A DNA stretch of 64,000 nt, from assembly GCA_020635565.1 (NCBI GenBank), contig JACJZN010000007.1, positions 558,001 to 622,000 of the forward strand, written 5' to 3'. This stretch comes from Flavobacteriales bacterium. GTDB lineage: Bacteria > Bacteroidota > Bacteroidia > Flavobacteriales_D > Parvicellaceae. Numbering within the stretch: position 1 is the first letter of the stretch; each line of letters begins with the position of its first letter. This document shows positions 1-9,696 of the stretch, piece by piece. A program made the position numbers and the translations under genes. The notes beneath the pieces are model-generated. The model was not told the origin of the DNA. It saw only the letters and a list, made by a program, of their open reading frames with translations, and did no database searches.

Positions 1-337
1 ATTCCTTAACAAAGGCAACAGCATCTCTAACATCTATTAACCCCCTTTGTCTTTGAAGTTTACTGTTCACAAACGTATAATGAATCAACTCGGGATGCTT
101 GATCTCATCATAATGATCTAGAATATACTGATAAGCTCCAGAAGGAGAAATACCATGAGATAAACCAACTAGAAATTTATGCCCTCTTCCTGTTACTTCA
201 TTGGCTGTTTCGATGAAATCAATACCTACAGCAGCAGAAAATTCTGCTTGATTATTCAAGTGAACCGTTTTAGGGGCAACGTATTGTTCTCCTTCGGTTA
301 ATTTAGGAAGAACTATTTTTTCTAATTGATTGACCAT
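1..337 (-). CDS. 6-phosphogluconolactonase / glucosamine-6-phosphate isomerase-like protein (N-terminal part)
   Basis: Only the first 112 codons lie in the window; the gene runs off the left edge. The start is the minus-strand ATG at 337, because the next ATG upstream (350) reaches a stop after two codons. The segment VGLSHGISPSGAYQ at residues 57-70 sits where the NagB/6-phosphogluconolactonase superfamily has its sugar-phosphate-binding SGGSTP loop, so the predicted role is hydrolysis or isomerisation of a phosphosugar in the cytoplasm. The loop is SHG rather than SGG, which I take as a Bacteroidota subfamily feature. The C-terminal catalytic part is not visible, so the exact substrate is open. 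Confidence 0.6.
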   Translation of the reverse strand, partial: MVNQLEKIVLPKLTEGEQYVAPKTVHLNNQAEFSAAVGIDFIETANEVTGRGHKFLVGLSHGISPSGAYQYILDHYDEIKHPELIHYTFVNSKLQRQRGLIDVRDAVAFVKE

Positions 338-418
338 GTTATGCTTGCATAATATTACCTTTGACAAAGATAAACCGTATTTATATACGTTGACTGAATA
401 TAAAATTTCTTAACGTAG

Positions 419-1228
419 ATGCCCCAAAAAAAACTACACCAACCGCTAGCAAGAAAACTCAGCCATGTACTACTCCCTGTAATTCAAAAATATTTTAGGG
501 CTAAGTATAAAGGATTGGATAATATTCCTGACACTCCATTTATAGGAGTAGGAAATCATCTCGGAGTTTATTTCATTCCAGAATCTTATTTATGGTTAGG
601 GAAATACCACACATTGAAGGGAAAGCCACCAATGACTGTGCTTGTTCATAAGGCTTTTCATCAGTTAACTTCGGTTTTCAATTTCACTGAGAAGGATTTT
701 GGCATCATTAAAGCAAATCCAACATTTGCATTGGAATCTTTGGAAGCGGGTAATGCAATTACCGTATATCCAGGGGGCGACAGAGAGAATACTAAGCCAT
801 TTAGCTTAAGGAACAGAATTGATTTTTATGATCACACCGGTTACATTAAACTAGCCTTGCGATCAGGTTGTCCTATTTTACCTATTGTTGGTATTGGCGG
901 AGGTGAGACATTATTTGTTTTGTCAAGTGGCGAACAGTTGGCCAAAAGAAGTCAGTTGGCGAGAATGTTCAAGATTCATACCTGGCCTTTATATTGGTCC
1001 TTTCCTTTTGGATTTAAGTTTGGTCATTTCAATGTTTTTCAGGTTCCTTTGCCTTCACAGATTACAATTAGTATATTACCTCCTATTTCAGTTGAAAATT
1101 ATTTACCGACTGATGCGGATAATCCACATGTCGTAAAAATGCTGAATGAGAAAGTCGTAAGATTGATGCAGGAGGAAATGAATAGATTGGCCAAAGGCAG
1201 AATACCAGTAATCGGAAAACTATTTTAG
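419..1228 (+). CDS. lysophospholipid acyltransferase-like protein (MGAT/DGAT2-like LPLAT family)
   Basis: This 269-aa protein has the two landmarks of glycerolipid acyltransferases: a GNHLGVYFIPES segment near residue 45 in the place of the NHxxxxD catalytic box, and TVYPGGDRE near residue 115, the YPGG-R form seen in the MGAT-like branch. It would move an acyl group onto a lipid at the inner membrane face. The acidic residue of the HxxxxD dyad is not at the usual spacing; a Glu follows further on, so catalysis is not certain. It is 1 bp from msrB and probably co-transcribed with it. ATG 419 is the first start after an in-frame stop. Confidence 0.7.
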   Translation: MPQKKLHQPLARKLSHVLLPVIQKYFRAKYKGLDNIPDTPFIGVGNHLGVYFIPESYLWLGKYHTLKGKPPMTVLVHKAFHQLTSVFNFTEKDFGIIKANPTFALESLEAGNAITVYPGGDRENTKPFSLRNRIDFYDHTGYIKLALRSGCPILPIVGIGGGETLFVLSSGEQLAKRSQLARMFKIHTWPLYWSFPFGFKFGHFNVFQVPLPSQITISILPPISVENYLPTDADNPHVVKMLNEKVVRLMQEEMNRLAKGRIPVIGKLF

Positions 1229-1229
1229 C

Positions 1230-1604
1230 ATGAGTGACTTTAAGATTAATGAGTTGAATGATTTTGAGAAGTTCGTTATTCTTCAGAAAGGTACTGAAAG
1301 ACCTTTTACAGGCGAATATACAGACAACAAAACAGAGGGGTTTTATTTGTGCAAGCAATGTGATTATCCCTTGTATACTTCAACTGATAAGTTCGAATCT
1401 CACTGTGGTTGGCCAAGTTTTGATGATGAAATTAAAGATCATGTGGAAAGAGTGCCTGATTCAGATGGAAGGAGAACAGAGATTATATGTTCTAGATGCA
1501 AAGGACATTTAGGACACGTGTTTGAAGGAGAAGGATTTACACTCAAGAATACAAGGCATTGTGTGAACTCGGTTTCGTTGAAGTTTGTGACAGAATTGTC
1601 ATAG
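1230..1604 (+). CDS. msrB: peptide-methionine (R)-S-oxide reductase MsrB
   Basis: The 124-aa protein reduces methionine-R-sulfoxide in oxidised proteins. It shows both zinc pairs (CKQC at 41-44 and CSRC at 87-90), the GWPSF substrate pocket at 60-64, and the catalytic Cys111 in RHCVNS. Cys59 just before GWPSF is a candidate resolving cysteine. Length is normal for a stand-alone MsrB. It starts one base after the preceding acyltransferase gene and ends 5 bp from convergent rmuC, leaving no room for separate terminators. Confidence 0.95.
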   Translation: MSDFKINELNDFEKFVILQKGTERPFTGEYTDNKTEGFYLCKQCDYPLYTSTDKFESHCGWPSFDDEIKDHVERVPDSDGRRTEIICSRCKGHLGHVFEGEGFTLKNTRHCVNSVSLKFVTELS

Positions 1605-1609
1605 ACCTA

Positions 1610-2989
1610 TCAATCAACCGATCTTTCTATCAATCGGGAATCAATATCATTTGATGGGTTTACCCCCAATTTTTTTAGGTCTTCTGCTCGTTTAACTAAA
1701 TTACCTTTACCTTCCGAGAGTTTTTTAGCTACCTCTTCGTAAGTGCCAGTAACCGTTTTTAGTTGCGTTCCTAATTTCAATATGTCATTAGTGAAGCCAA
1801 CAAATTTATCATACATATTTGCTGCTTGTCTTGCAATCTCTACTGCATTTTTATTTTGAAGATCCTGTTTCCAGATATAGGATATAGTTCTTAATGTAGC
1901 TAATAATGTAGTTGTACTGACTAGAACTAAATTCTTGGATAGCGCCTTTTCGTAAAGATTAGGGTCCTCTTTCAGAGCGATTGTTAATGCAGGTTCATTA
2001 GCAATAAACATCAGAACATAATCAGGAGGGTTGATGCCATAAAGTTTGTGATAGTCTTTTTCTCCAAGTGTTTTAATATGCATATTCAGACTATCGATAT
2101 GTTGTTTTAAGAATTTTCCCCGCTTGTCTTCGTCTTCAGTGTCAAAGTAATTACTGTAAGCCGTAAGCGAAACTTTAGAATCAAGGATCAGATTTTTACC
2201 ATCAGGAAGATTGATGATGTAGTCCAATCGCTGGTTATTACCATCTTCCGTTTTTAAATTAGTTTCCTTATGATAATGAATGTCCTTTTCCAATCCTGCT
2301 TTTTCTAGGATAGATTCTAACTGTAATTCTCCCCAGTTTCCTTGAGTTTTGGAATCGCCTCTTAGTGCTTTGGTCAAACTTTTGGTTTCTTCGGTTATTT
2401 CTTGATTCAATTCCCGAAGTTGTTTGATCTGTTCAGTAAGGACAGAATTTCTTTTTACTCCTTCTTCGTTTGTTCGTTCTACTTTCTCCTGAAATTCTTT
2501 GATTCTCTCTTTTAAAGGATTTAATAATTCACCAATAGACTCTTTGTTCTCTTCCTTAAAAGCTTTGCTCTTTTGATCCAATATTTTGTTAGCGATCAGT
2601 TCAAATTCTTTCGTAAATTTTTCTTGAACGTTGGTCAATTCTTCTTTTTGTTTGATAAGGAGCTCCTCTAAATTTTGTTGTTTGGTTCTGAGAGACGCAT
2701 TGATTTCTTTCTCGGAAGCAAGTACAGATCGTAACTCTTTGATTTCTAATTCTATTTTGGTGTTTCGATCGTTAAGCAATTCTTTTTCCTTAGATAATTC
2801 TCCGTTTGAAATGCTCAGTGTTAATTTCTCATTTTGTAACTGCGAAAGTTGATTTTCAAGGCTAGAAATTTTATTCAATTCAACACTAAGTTCATCCCGT
2901 TGTCCAGGTAAATTTCCTTTTGATTTTCCAATTAAAAAACCTATTATCGCACCTAGAATTAGGCCTATTATCAAAAATAAAATATCCAT
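1610..2989 (-). CDS. rmuC: DNA recombination protein RmuC
   Basis: The 459-aa protein begins with a single membrane helix (residues 2-21), followed by a long Glu/Lys-rich coiled coil (about 30-190) and the RmuC nuclease-like domain (about 210-400), recognisable from KTQGNWGELQLESIL, QRLDYIINLPDG and the LILDSKVS strand. RmuC proteins limit inversions and recombination at short inverted repeats. The architecture of membrane anchor, coiled coil and PD-(D/E)XK-like domain is complete. It is convergent with msrB. Confidence 0.92.
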   Translation of the reverse strand: MDILFLIIGLILGAIIGFLIGKSKGNLPGQRDELSVELNKISSLENQLSQLQNEKLTLSISNGELSKEKELLNDRNTKIELEIKELRSVLASEKEINASLRTKQQNLEELLIKQKEELTNVQEKFTKEFELIANKILDQKSKAFKEENKESIGELLNPLKERIKEFQEKVERTNEEGVKRNSVLTEQIKQLRELNQEITEETKSLTKALRGDSKTQGNWGELQLESILEKAGLEKDIHYHKETNLKTEDGNNQRLDYIINLPDGKNLILDSKVSLTAYSNYFDTEDEDKRGKFLKQHIDSLNMHIKTLGEKDYHKLYGINPPDYVLMFIANEPALTIALKEDPNLYEKALSKNLVLVSTTTLLATLRTISYIWKQDLQNKNAVEIARQAANMYDKFVGFTNDILKLGTQLKTVTGTYEEVAKKLSEGKGNLVKRAEDLKKLGVNPSNDIDSRLIERSVD

Positions 2990-3091
2990 TGAAGAGAATC
3001 TTTGATGCGAAGATACGAGGTTACACCGTAAAAATCCTACGAAGTAACAATTGTTACAAATTTTGACAGAATGCTAGGCTAATTTCGAGTT

Positions 3092-4081
3092 TTGGTGGAA
3101 ACTAATAAGAATATACAGGACGTTATTCCAGGTGTTGCAATCACAGTGGTGCTAGCAGTAATTGGTGTTCTTCTTGCGCCATATATTCCCGGATTTAATG
3201 CGGTTCTTATTGCATTAGTATTGGGGATGATATTGGGTAACATGACTGATTGGAGTAAGAAATTCAAGAAAGGCATGGACTTTAGTAGTTCAAAAATTCT
3301 TGAATTGTCCATTGTATTGCTTGCTGCTGGAATGAGTGTTGATGAAATTGGTGATCTGGGCTGGCAGACAATAGTGATTATATTATTGATGGTTGTGGGT
3401 ATGTTGTTTGCTACGGTCGCTCTTTCAAAGAGAATTAATTGTCCCAGATCAGGAGGACTACTCACTGGGTTTGGTACTACTATTTGTGGATCTTCAGCTA
3501 TCGCTGCTGTTGCTCCTTCCGTTGCAAAGGATAAGCATGACATTGGAATTTCTCTAGCTGTAGTGAGTTTGATAGGTGCTATTTTTATGTTTGTCTGGCC
3601 TCTGATTAATTCGCTTGTTGACATTGATCCTCAGAAGATGGCATTATTGACTGGAGGAACTTTACATAGTGTAGGTAATGTGGCAGGAGCGGGGTACTCC
3701 ATCAGTAAGGATGTTGGCGATATGGCGGTCACTATTAAAATGTTAAGAGTAGCTCTTTTGGCTCCAGCTGTGTTGTTGTTTAATACATTAACCAGTGAGA
3801 CCAAGCCAAAGTCAATTCTTGATTTTTTTAAGCTTCCAACTTATTTATGGGCCTTTATCGGAATGACCATATTAGTGGCATTTGTCGATATTCCGAAAGA
3901 TATTCTCGGAGGAATAGAAGAAGGAGCTAAATGGTTGTTAGCAGTTGCAATGGCAGCTATTGGATTTAAAACGAGCTTCAAAACACTCTATCAATCCGGT
4001 AAGAAAGTGTTGATGTTTGGGTTTATCATCTACTTCATTCAGGTTGCAATAATCATTCTGGGAATTCTAGTATTGATGTGA
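3092..4081 (+). CDS. YeiH/UPF0324-family membrane protein (putative sulfate exporter)
   Basis: The 329-aa protein is strongly hydrophobic with about ten predicted membrane segments and the family signature GFGTTICGSSAIAAVAP near residues 127-143, plus GGTLHSVGNVAGAG. The family is annotated as putative sulfate exporters, with little biochemical proof. There is no ATG near the start: translation must begin at TTG 3092 or GTG 3095, since ATG 3071 hits a stop after three codons. A TAATTTCG element at 3080-3087 looks like a variant -7 box and would give a very short leader. Confidence 0.82.
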   Translation: MVETNKNIQDVIPGVAITVVLAVIGVLLAPYIPGFNAVLIALVLGMILGNMTDWSKKFKKGMDFSSSKILELSIVLLAAGMSVDEIGDLGWQTIVIILLMVVGMLFATVALSKRINCPRSGGLLTGFGTTICGSSAIAAVAPSVAKDKHDIGISLAVVSLIGAIFMFVWPLINSLVDIDPQKMALLTGGTLHSVGNVAGAGYSISKDVGDMAVTIKMLRVALLAPAVLLFNTLTSETKPKSILDFFKLPTYLWAFIGMTILVAFVDIPKDILGGIEEGAKWLLAVAMAAIGFKTSFKTLYQSGKKVLMFGFIIYFIQVAIIILGILVLM

Positions 4082-4145
4082 TCCAAACGGATTGTTTCAA
4101 ATTTTGACACTCTATTGTTGAACTTTCAGTTCATATCACGTATCC

Positions 4146-4170
4146 TTGACGAACAATTCGGCTAACTTTG
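4146..4170 (+). promoter_or_regulatory. ruvB promoter (TTG / TAnnTTTG) giving an almost leaderless transcript
   Basis: TTGACG at 4146-4151 is followed after about 17 bases by TAACTTTG at 4163-4170, matching the Bacteroidota housekeeping promoter. The ATG lies only five bases after the -7 box, so transcription probably starts at or next to the start codon. Confidence 0.65.
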
Positions 4171-4175
4171 TAAAT

Positions 4176-5198
4176 ATGATCGAGGAATTTGACCTTAGAG
4201 GAGATGATGGAAGTCAATCTGACAAAGAGATTGATAAAGTGTTGCGTCCGAAAATGCTGGACGATTTTGCAGGTCAGAATAAAGTAACCAATAACCTTGA
4301 AGTATTTATTCAGGCAGCGTTACAAAGAGAAGAAACTTTAGATCACGTATTGTTGCATGGACCTCCAGGATTGGGGAAAACTACGCTCGCGAACATCATA
4401 GCAAATGAGTTGGGAGTTGGTTTTAAAGTTACCTCTGGACCAGTCTTAGATAAACCAGGTGATTTAGCAGGGCTTTTAACTAATCTTGAGGAAGGAGATG
4501 TACTTTTTATTGATGAAATTCATCGTTTATCTCCGGTGATTGAAGAATATCTTTATTCAGCAATGGAGGATTACAAAATTGATATCCTCATTGATACTGG
4601 ACCTAATGCTCGAACCGTTCAGATATCTCTGAATCCATTTACCTTGATTGGTGCTACTACTCGTTCAGGAATGCTGACTTCGCCACTTAGAGCCCGTTTT
4701 GGGATCTCAAGCCGACTCGAATACTACGATGCCAAAACACTAACGGATATTGTAGAACGTTCGGCAGGAATCTTAAACATTCCGATTGAATATGAGGCAG
4801 CATATAAAATTGCATCAAGAAGTAGAGGTACTCCTCGAATAGCAAATGCATTACTAAGAAGGGTTAGAGATTTTGCCCAGATTAAAGGAGATGGAACGAT
4901 TAAACCAGATATTACAGATATCGGATTGGAGGCGTTGAATGTAGATCAGCATGGGTTGGATGAAATGGATAACAAGATCCTTTCAGTTCTAATAGACAAG
5001 TTTGGAGGAGGTCCGGTAGGATTAAATACGATAGCAACAGCTGTAGGCGAACAGGCAGGAACGATTGAAGAGGTGTACGAGCCGTTTCTTATTCAAGAAG
5101 GGTATTTACTTCGAACACCAAGAGGTAGAAAAGCGACTGAATTGGCCTATAAGCATCTTAACAAAAACTTGGGCTTCACCCAGGGAGGGTTATTCTGA
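4176..5198 (+). CDS. ruvB: Holliday junction branch migration helicase RuvB
   Basis: This AAA+ ATPase drives branch migration with RuvA. It has Walker A GPPGLGKTT, Walker B LFIDEIHR, sensor GATTRSG and the arginine-finger region PLRARFG, followed by the C-terminal winged helix (GGPVGLNTIA). The start is set at ATG 4176 (MIEEFDLR, 340 aa): the in-frame TTG at 4146 lies inside the promoter. No ruvA is adjacent, as usual in this phylum. Confidence 0.97.
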   Translation: MIEEFDLRGDDGSQSDKEIDKVLRPKMLDDFAGQNKVTNNLEVFIQAALQREETLDHVLLHGPPGLGKTTLANIIANELGVGFKVTSGPVLDKPGDLAGLLTNLEEGDVLFIDEIHRLSPVIEEYLYSAMEDYKIDILIDTGPNARTVQISLNPFTLIGATTRSGMLTSPLRARFGISSRLEYYDAKTLTDIVERSAGILNIPIEYEAAYKIASRSRGTPRIANALLRRVRDFAQIKGDGTIKPDITDIGLEALNVDQHGLDEMDNKILSVLIDKFGGGPVGLNTIATAVGEQAGTIEEVYEPFLIQEGYLLRTPRGRKATELAYKHLNKNLGFTQGGLF

Positions 5199-5266
5199 AG
5201 ATACGTATCATTACGTAGTACAAAGTCCATCATTTTTCATTTATTTGTCTTTATAAACAATTAACA

Positions 5267-8200
5267 ATGAGATTTATAACTGGATTTATTCTGTTGTTTG
5301 CTTTCACATCCTGGAGTCAGAAAGCATTTAAGGATGGAACACTATATGGATATAGAATTGGTGATGAGGTGATAATACCGGCTCAATTTGAATATGCTGC
5401 TGATTTCACAGAAGGATTTGGATGTGTTAGGGAAAATGGGAAGTGGGGTTATGTTGATGCTGATAAGAATTGGCTATTTAGTCCTGAATTTGATAAAGCA
5501 GGACCATTCATTGGGCAATTTGCAAAAATCAAAAAGGATGGAAAGATCGGATTGATAGAGATCTCTGGAAAAAGAGTGTTGGCACCTGAATATGATCAGA
5601 TCTTGATAGATTGGAATGGAATAGTATTGTTTCAATCCGGAAAAAGAGGGCTTTATCAGGAGAACTATCCAATAATACCCTGCAAATATGCAAGTGTTGG
5701 AAAGAATGGAGAATATCTCTATGGTCAAAAAGAAAATGGTCTTTTTGATATTTACACCATCAATGGATTGCTTTTAACAGATCAGGAACATTCATTTTCT
5801 TCATGGAGAATTAATCAAGATAGCTGTACTGTTGCTAAACAAAATGGGAAATATGGTCTTTTCAGTGTGTCAAATAACGATTGGATACTTCAACCCGAAT
5901 TCGGGTATGTCCAGAAGTTAAGAACAGAGGAATATTTTGAATACGATGCAAACGGGAATCAACAAAAATATTCTTTTGTTTACGCTGTATTCAAAAACGA
6001 ACCTGAATCGATCAAATATTTGGACGAACAATCATCAGGAAAAAATTCAATTGTTGTATTAAAGGCATCAAGTTTTGCTAAAATATATACAGAAGTGCTT
6101 GGTTATCAGCAGGAAACTACGGGTTATGGATATAATAAGGAATTTGATTACAGGTTAACGCTTGAGAATAACAAGGAGATTATGCTCAATACTGAATTGG
6201 GTATTATCGAGAAACCTGTAGATACAAAGTATATGGGATATGTTATCTCCAGAACGTCTCAATCTGCTGAGTTGAAATTAAATAATGAGCTCATACTATC
6301 TGCTAATTCAATCGAATTCTTTAAGTATACAGACAGAATTATAGACGAAAACGGTCAAGAAATTGAAGTGGCTAAGGATATGAATTTAGCAGTGCTACTT
6401 GTTAAGTCTGATGCTGGATGTGGATTGTATTCTTTGAGAGGTCAAAGTTTTCTAATAGAGAATTTGCCTCTTTCCACTAGTTTTAATAGTGGTTTTTCTG
6501 AATTGGAGTATGGGGATTTTTATATTCACTATCAAAATAATGGTCTTAGTGGTGTTTGCGTAAGTGATTATGATGCGACATCTATGACTTACGGTGAGAT
6601 CGAAGGATTGGGAATATGGCAGTTAGTTAAGTATCGGAAAAGGCCTGATGATAAGATGATTCTAGCTTCTGTCGAAAGACTGAGCAATGAACTTTGTCAA
6701 GGAGATGACTTTAAAGCAAAACAATTTGGTGGTGGAGACTATTTTGTGGAAGTACTGCGAGATGGAAAAGTTGGTATCTATGATCGATCAAATACAGTTA
6801 CCAAATTCGATGAATTGATAGATATCGACAATGCGAATATTTTTGGTTATCGTATTGAGTCAAAGTATGGAGTATTAGAACTGCGGTCCGAATTGGAAAC
6901 AGGAGCGATATTTTCAGAATTGCCTCAAATTGAAGAAGAAAGTTACTATCCATATGGATTTATTAAGAAGAATGAGGAATGGATTGGTTTGGATGGAAAT
7001 ACGTATCAATTTAAGACTATGATGGTGCCTGTTGAAGATGAAAACGGCTGGGGAATTGGTTGGGAAAATTGGGAGTCAGACTCAGAAAACGACATGCCCA
7101 ATCATATTTTTATTTCAGAAAGCCGATATGCGGAAGTGAGAGAATCGGAGATCTATCCGAATTTTCGAGTTTTAGGAAAAAACGGTAAATGGGGAGTTAT
7201 TAATAACTTCTGTGATACATTGGTGCCATTAGCGTTCGAAGATATTGGATATGCAGATCTCGATATTTCATGGGAAGAATTATTACCACATGAAGATGTT
7301 GTTTCAGCTTACACCAAAAATGGCGGGGCAATTTACAGTACAGTGCATGGCGTTATATTGCCAGAGGGTTATGATTATACTGAACCGGATTATGATATGT
7401 TCGATTGGAGTATAAAGGCGATTCGAGTAAGTAAAAAAAGAATGAATGGTTATTATATTTTGGGAGTCGGTGAAACCATACCGCCTTTATACAAAAGTTT
7501 GAACCATGCCTACGATCTCGGTTGGGAATCAGACACGTTAATTGCAAGGAATAAAAGTGGAAAGTATGGGTTTTTAGGGATTATGGGGGATACTGTCCTT
7601 CCTTTTGAATATTCAAATCTAAATTACTTTAGCTACGAATCTTGCTATGAATATTTGGAATATCCACTGATTTCATTGGAAATTGGAAAGAAGGAGGGGG
7701 TTTACTATGCAAGAAAGAATAAAGTGCTTGTGCCAGCTATTTTTGATGAGATCTTGTCGGATATGACGTATTATGATGAAGAAGTAGATGAAGAAATTTT
7801 TCTCAATGGGTTTACAACTCAATTGAAAAAGAAATATGGATTCTATGACTATCATGGAAAAGAACTTTTACCTCCCATCTTTGATGAGATTAAGGCTATC
7901 AGATGTGGCTATGATTTTGGTTCTGATATCCTAGTATATGGTAATTTTGAAGGTAAGTGTTATGTAAATTACTCTTCAGGCGTTGATAGTACCAAGGCAA
8001 TTGCTTTTAATGAAGAAAATTATTTTGACAGAATTATCGGAACAGTTGCATTTCGGATGGAAAGCGGTGGCATTTATGCTTATGATTTTCTGACTTCAAA
8101 AGAAACCACAGGAGTTAGTGAATTGACAATTGAAGGAGGATCTTATGACATTTATATTAAAGATGGTAAGTATGGTGCTAAGGATAAAGAAGGCAATATT

Positions 8201-8332
8201 ATCGTTGAACCGATCTATGAGAATGGAAATTTCATGGGTAGCAGAAACGAGGTGATGATCGGATTTGAAAATGGTACAAAGTATTTTATTTACGTATTTA
8301 ATAATGAACGTTATTCTGAAGACGAATGGTAA
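5267..8332 (+). CDS. secreted WG-repeat protein, 1021 aa
   Basis: A signal peptide (MRFITGFILLFAFTSWSQ) is followed by many degenerate WG repeats of the form (N)GKWGYVD, NGKYGLFS and KKYGFYDYHGKELLPP, each about 25-45 residues, spread over the whole length. WG repeats are common in Bacteroidota exported proteins; their ligands are mostly unknown. No catalytic motif and no T9SS C-terminal domain are visible. The stop codon overlaps the start of the following beta-propeller gene by 7 bp, so the two are translationally coupled and may act together at the cell surface or in the periplasm. Confidence 0.8.
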   Translation: MRFITGFILLFAFTSWSQKAFKDGTLYGYRIGDEVIIPAQFEYAADFTEGFGCVRENGKWGYVDADKNWLFSPEFDKAGPFIGQFAKIKKDGKIGLIEISGKRVLAPEYDQILIDWNGIVLFQSGKRGLYQENYPIIPCKYASVGKNGEYLYGQKENGLFDIYTINGLLLTDQEHSFSSWRINQDSCTVAKQNGKYGLFSVSNNDWILQPEFGYVQKLRTEEYFEYDANGNQQKYSFVYAVFKNEPESIKYLDEQSSGKNSIVVLKASSFAKIYTEVLGYQQETTGYGYNKEFDYRLTLENNKEIMLNTELGIIEKPVDTKYMGYVISRTSQSAELKLNNELILSANSIEFFKYTDRIIDENGQEIEVAKDMNLAVLLVKSDAGCGLYSLRGQSFLIENLPLSTSFNSGFSELEYGDFYIHYQNNGLSGVCVSDYDATSMTYGEIEGLGIWQLVKYRKRPDDKMILASVERLSNELCQGDDFKAKQFGGGDYFVEVLRDGKVGIYDRSNTVTKFDELIDIDNANIFGYRIESKYGVLELRSELETGAIFSELPQIEEESYYPYGFIKKNEEWIGLDGNTYQFKTMMVPVEDENGWGIGWENWESDSENDMPNHIFISESRYAEVRESEIYPNFRVLGKNGKWGVINNFCDTLVPLAFEDIGYADLDISWEELLPHEDVVSAYTKNGGAIYSTVHGVILPEGYDYTEPDYDMFDWSIKAIRVSKKRMNGYYILGVGETIPPLYKSLNHAYDLGWESDTLIARNKSGKYGFLGIMGDTVLPFEYSNLNYFSYESCYEYLEYPLISLEIGKKEGVYYARKNKVLVPAIFDEILSDMTYYDEEVDEEIFLNGFTTQLKKKYGFYDYHGKELLPPIFDEIKAIRCGYDFGSDILVYGNFEGKCYVNYSSGVDSTKAIAFNEENYFDRIIGTVAFRMESGGIYAYDFLTSKETTGVSELTIEGGSYDIYIKDGKYGAKDKEGNIIVEPIYENGNFMGSRNEVMIGFENGTKYFIYVFNNERYSEDEW

Positions 8333-9627
8333 GATTATGGATAATTGGGATCTTTAGTATTGCCCTTGGCGGCTACGCCCAAAATATAACGAAGACTTTT
8401 CCTTTGAAATGGAAATCTAAGATTGGTGTAACCACCTATCGAACAAATATTATCGAGGAGAATGGTTTTATTTATGTCGGTTCAAATGGAGAAAATACAT
8501 CATCGGATGATGATGCATTAGATGGGGTCTACAAGATCGATGCAAAAACAGGAAAATTGAATCACCATTATCAAGCTCAAATATTGGGAGATAATGACGT
8601 TACTGGAATTGCTCTAAAAGATGGATCGATCTATTTTGGAACAGATAATTACTATTTCTACTGTTTCGATGAAAAGAGCGGTGAGGAAAAATGGAAATTC
8701 AATACACCATATGATGTTGAAAGCGTGCCTGTTGTAGCAGATCTGGATGGAGATTCTAAAATGGAGGTGATTTTTTGCGTTCAGCACAATGGGGTTTACT
8801 GTTTGAATACGGAAGATGGAAGTGTGAAATGGATGCTGGATTCTATTTCTTCGCATCAAGGAAACGTAGCTCCATTAGTAGTGGATTGCAATCATGATGG
8901 AGTTTTAGATGTGGTGTGCGGTTTTCGAGGTCGTCCGAACAGTGATAAACTAGCAGGATTTAAAATGGCACATTATGGTGATTATCTCATGGCGTTAAAC
9001 GGTAAGGATGGAATGCCTATTTGGTCCAAGCCAACCGGTGCAGGTATTCATGCTTCGCCTTTTCTTTTTGAAGAGTCGGGAGAATTGAGAATAGCATCTT
9101 TAGATTCTTATGGAGAATTTCAGGTGTTGAACCTTGATGGAGAGGAAATTAAAAATGTTGGTTTCGGATACAATAAATATATGTCTCCAGTTTGGTATAA
9201 CGGATGGTTATTATTGTCTGATTATTCAGACTACCTTGGTGATGACGCTTTTGAAATGCAGGAAGACGGATTCAATAAATTAATAAAAGAAAAATCTCCA
9301 TCATACAGCGGTAGTATGAACGGAGCGAAAAGTGCAACTACGTTGGTCGCAGATATTCTTGGAAAAGGAACTCAACAATTCATTGCTGTAAGTGAATCCG
9401 GGGATCTCTATATTTCGGATAAAGAAGGCAATGCACTTAAGGAATTAAAGTTCCCATCTGGAGCAGAGGCAACACCGCTTATCAAAGATGTGGATGGTGA
9501 TGGGAAATTGGAATTGTTAATCGCCTCCTTGGACGGTTATCTTTACTGTTATGAAACGAATTCTAGCGGAGAAGTCTTCTATGGTCAGTTTAGATGGTCC
9601 AATGATAATGTACCAAATCTGAAATAA
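8326..9627 (+). CDS. exported PQQ-like / FG-GAP beta-propeller protein
   Basis: A signal peptide (MVRLWIIGIFSIALGGYAQ) precedes a 410-residue propeller. PQQ-type blades read as YKIDAKTGKL, YCFDEKSGEEKWKF and YCLNTEDGSVKWM; Asp-rich calcium-binding-like loops of the FG-GAP type (DLDGDSKMEVIF, DCNHDGVLDVVC, DVDGDGKLELLI) alternate with them. No enzyme partner domain is fused, so a structural or binding role is more likely than a dehydrogenase. It overlaps the upstream WG-repeat gene by 7 bp. Confidence 0.75.
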   Translation: MVRLWIIGIFSIALGGYAQNITKTFPLKWKSKIGVTTYRTNIIEENGFIYVGSNGENTSSDDDALDGVYKIDAKTGKLNHHYQAQILGDNDVTGIALKDGSIYFGTDNYYFYCFDEKSGEEKWKFNTPYDVESVPVVADLDGDSKMEVIFCVQHNGVYCLNTEDGSVKWMLDSISSHQGNVAPLVVDCNHDGVLDVVCGFRGRPNSDKLAGFKMAHYGDYLMALNGKDGMPIWSKPTGAGIHASPFLFEESGELRIASLDSYGEFQVLNLDGEEIKNVGFGYNKYMSPVWYNGWLLLSDYSDYLGDDAFEMQEDGFNKLIKEKSPSYSGSMNGAKSATTLVADILGKGTQQFIAVSESGDLYISDKEGNALKELKFPSGAEATPLIKDVDGDGKLELLIASLDGYLYCYETNSSGEVFYGQFRWSNDNVPNLK

Positions 9628-9696
9628 TCTTATTTTTGTTCTCTGTCTGAACAATTCAGAAATTTCTTTGTTATCTGTTTTTGAAGATAAAATTGC

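Noticed and set aside
3079..3624. 181-codon open frame on the minus strand opposite the yeiH-like gene
   Set aside because: The plus strand carries an intact conserved transporter; the minus product is low in complexity and has no recognisable domain.
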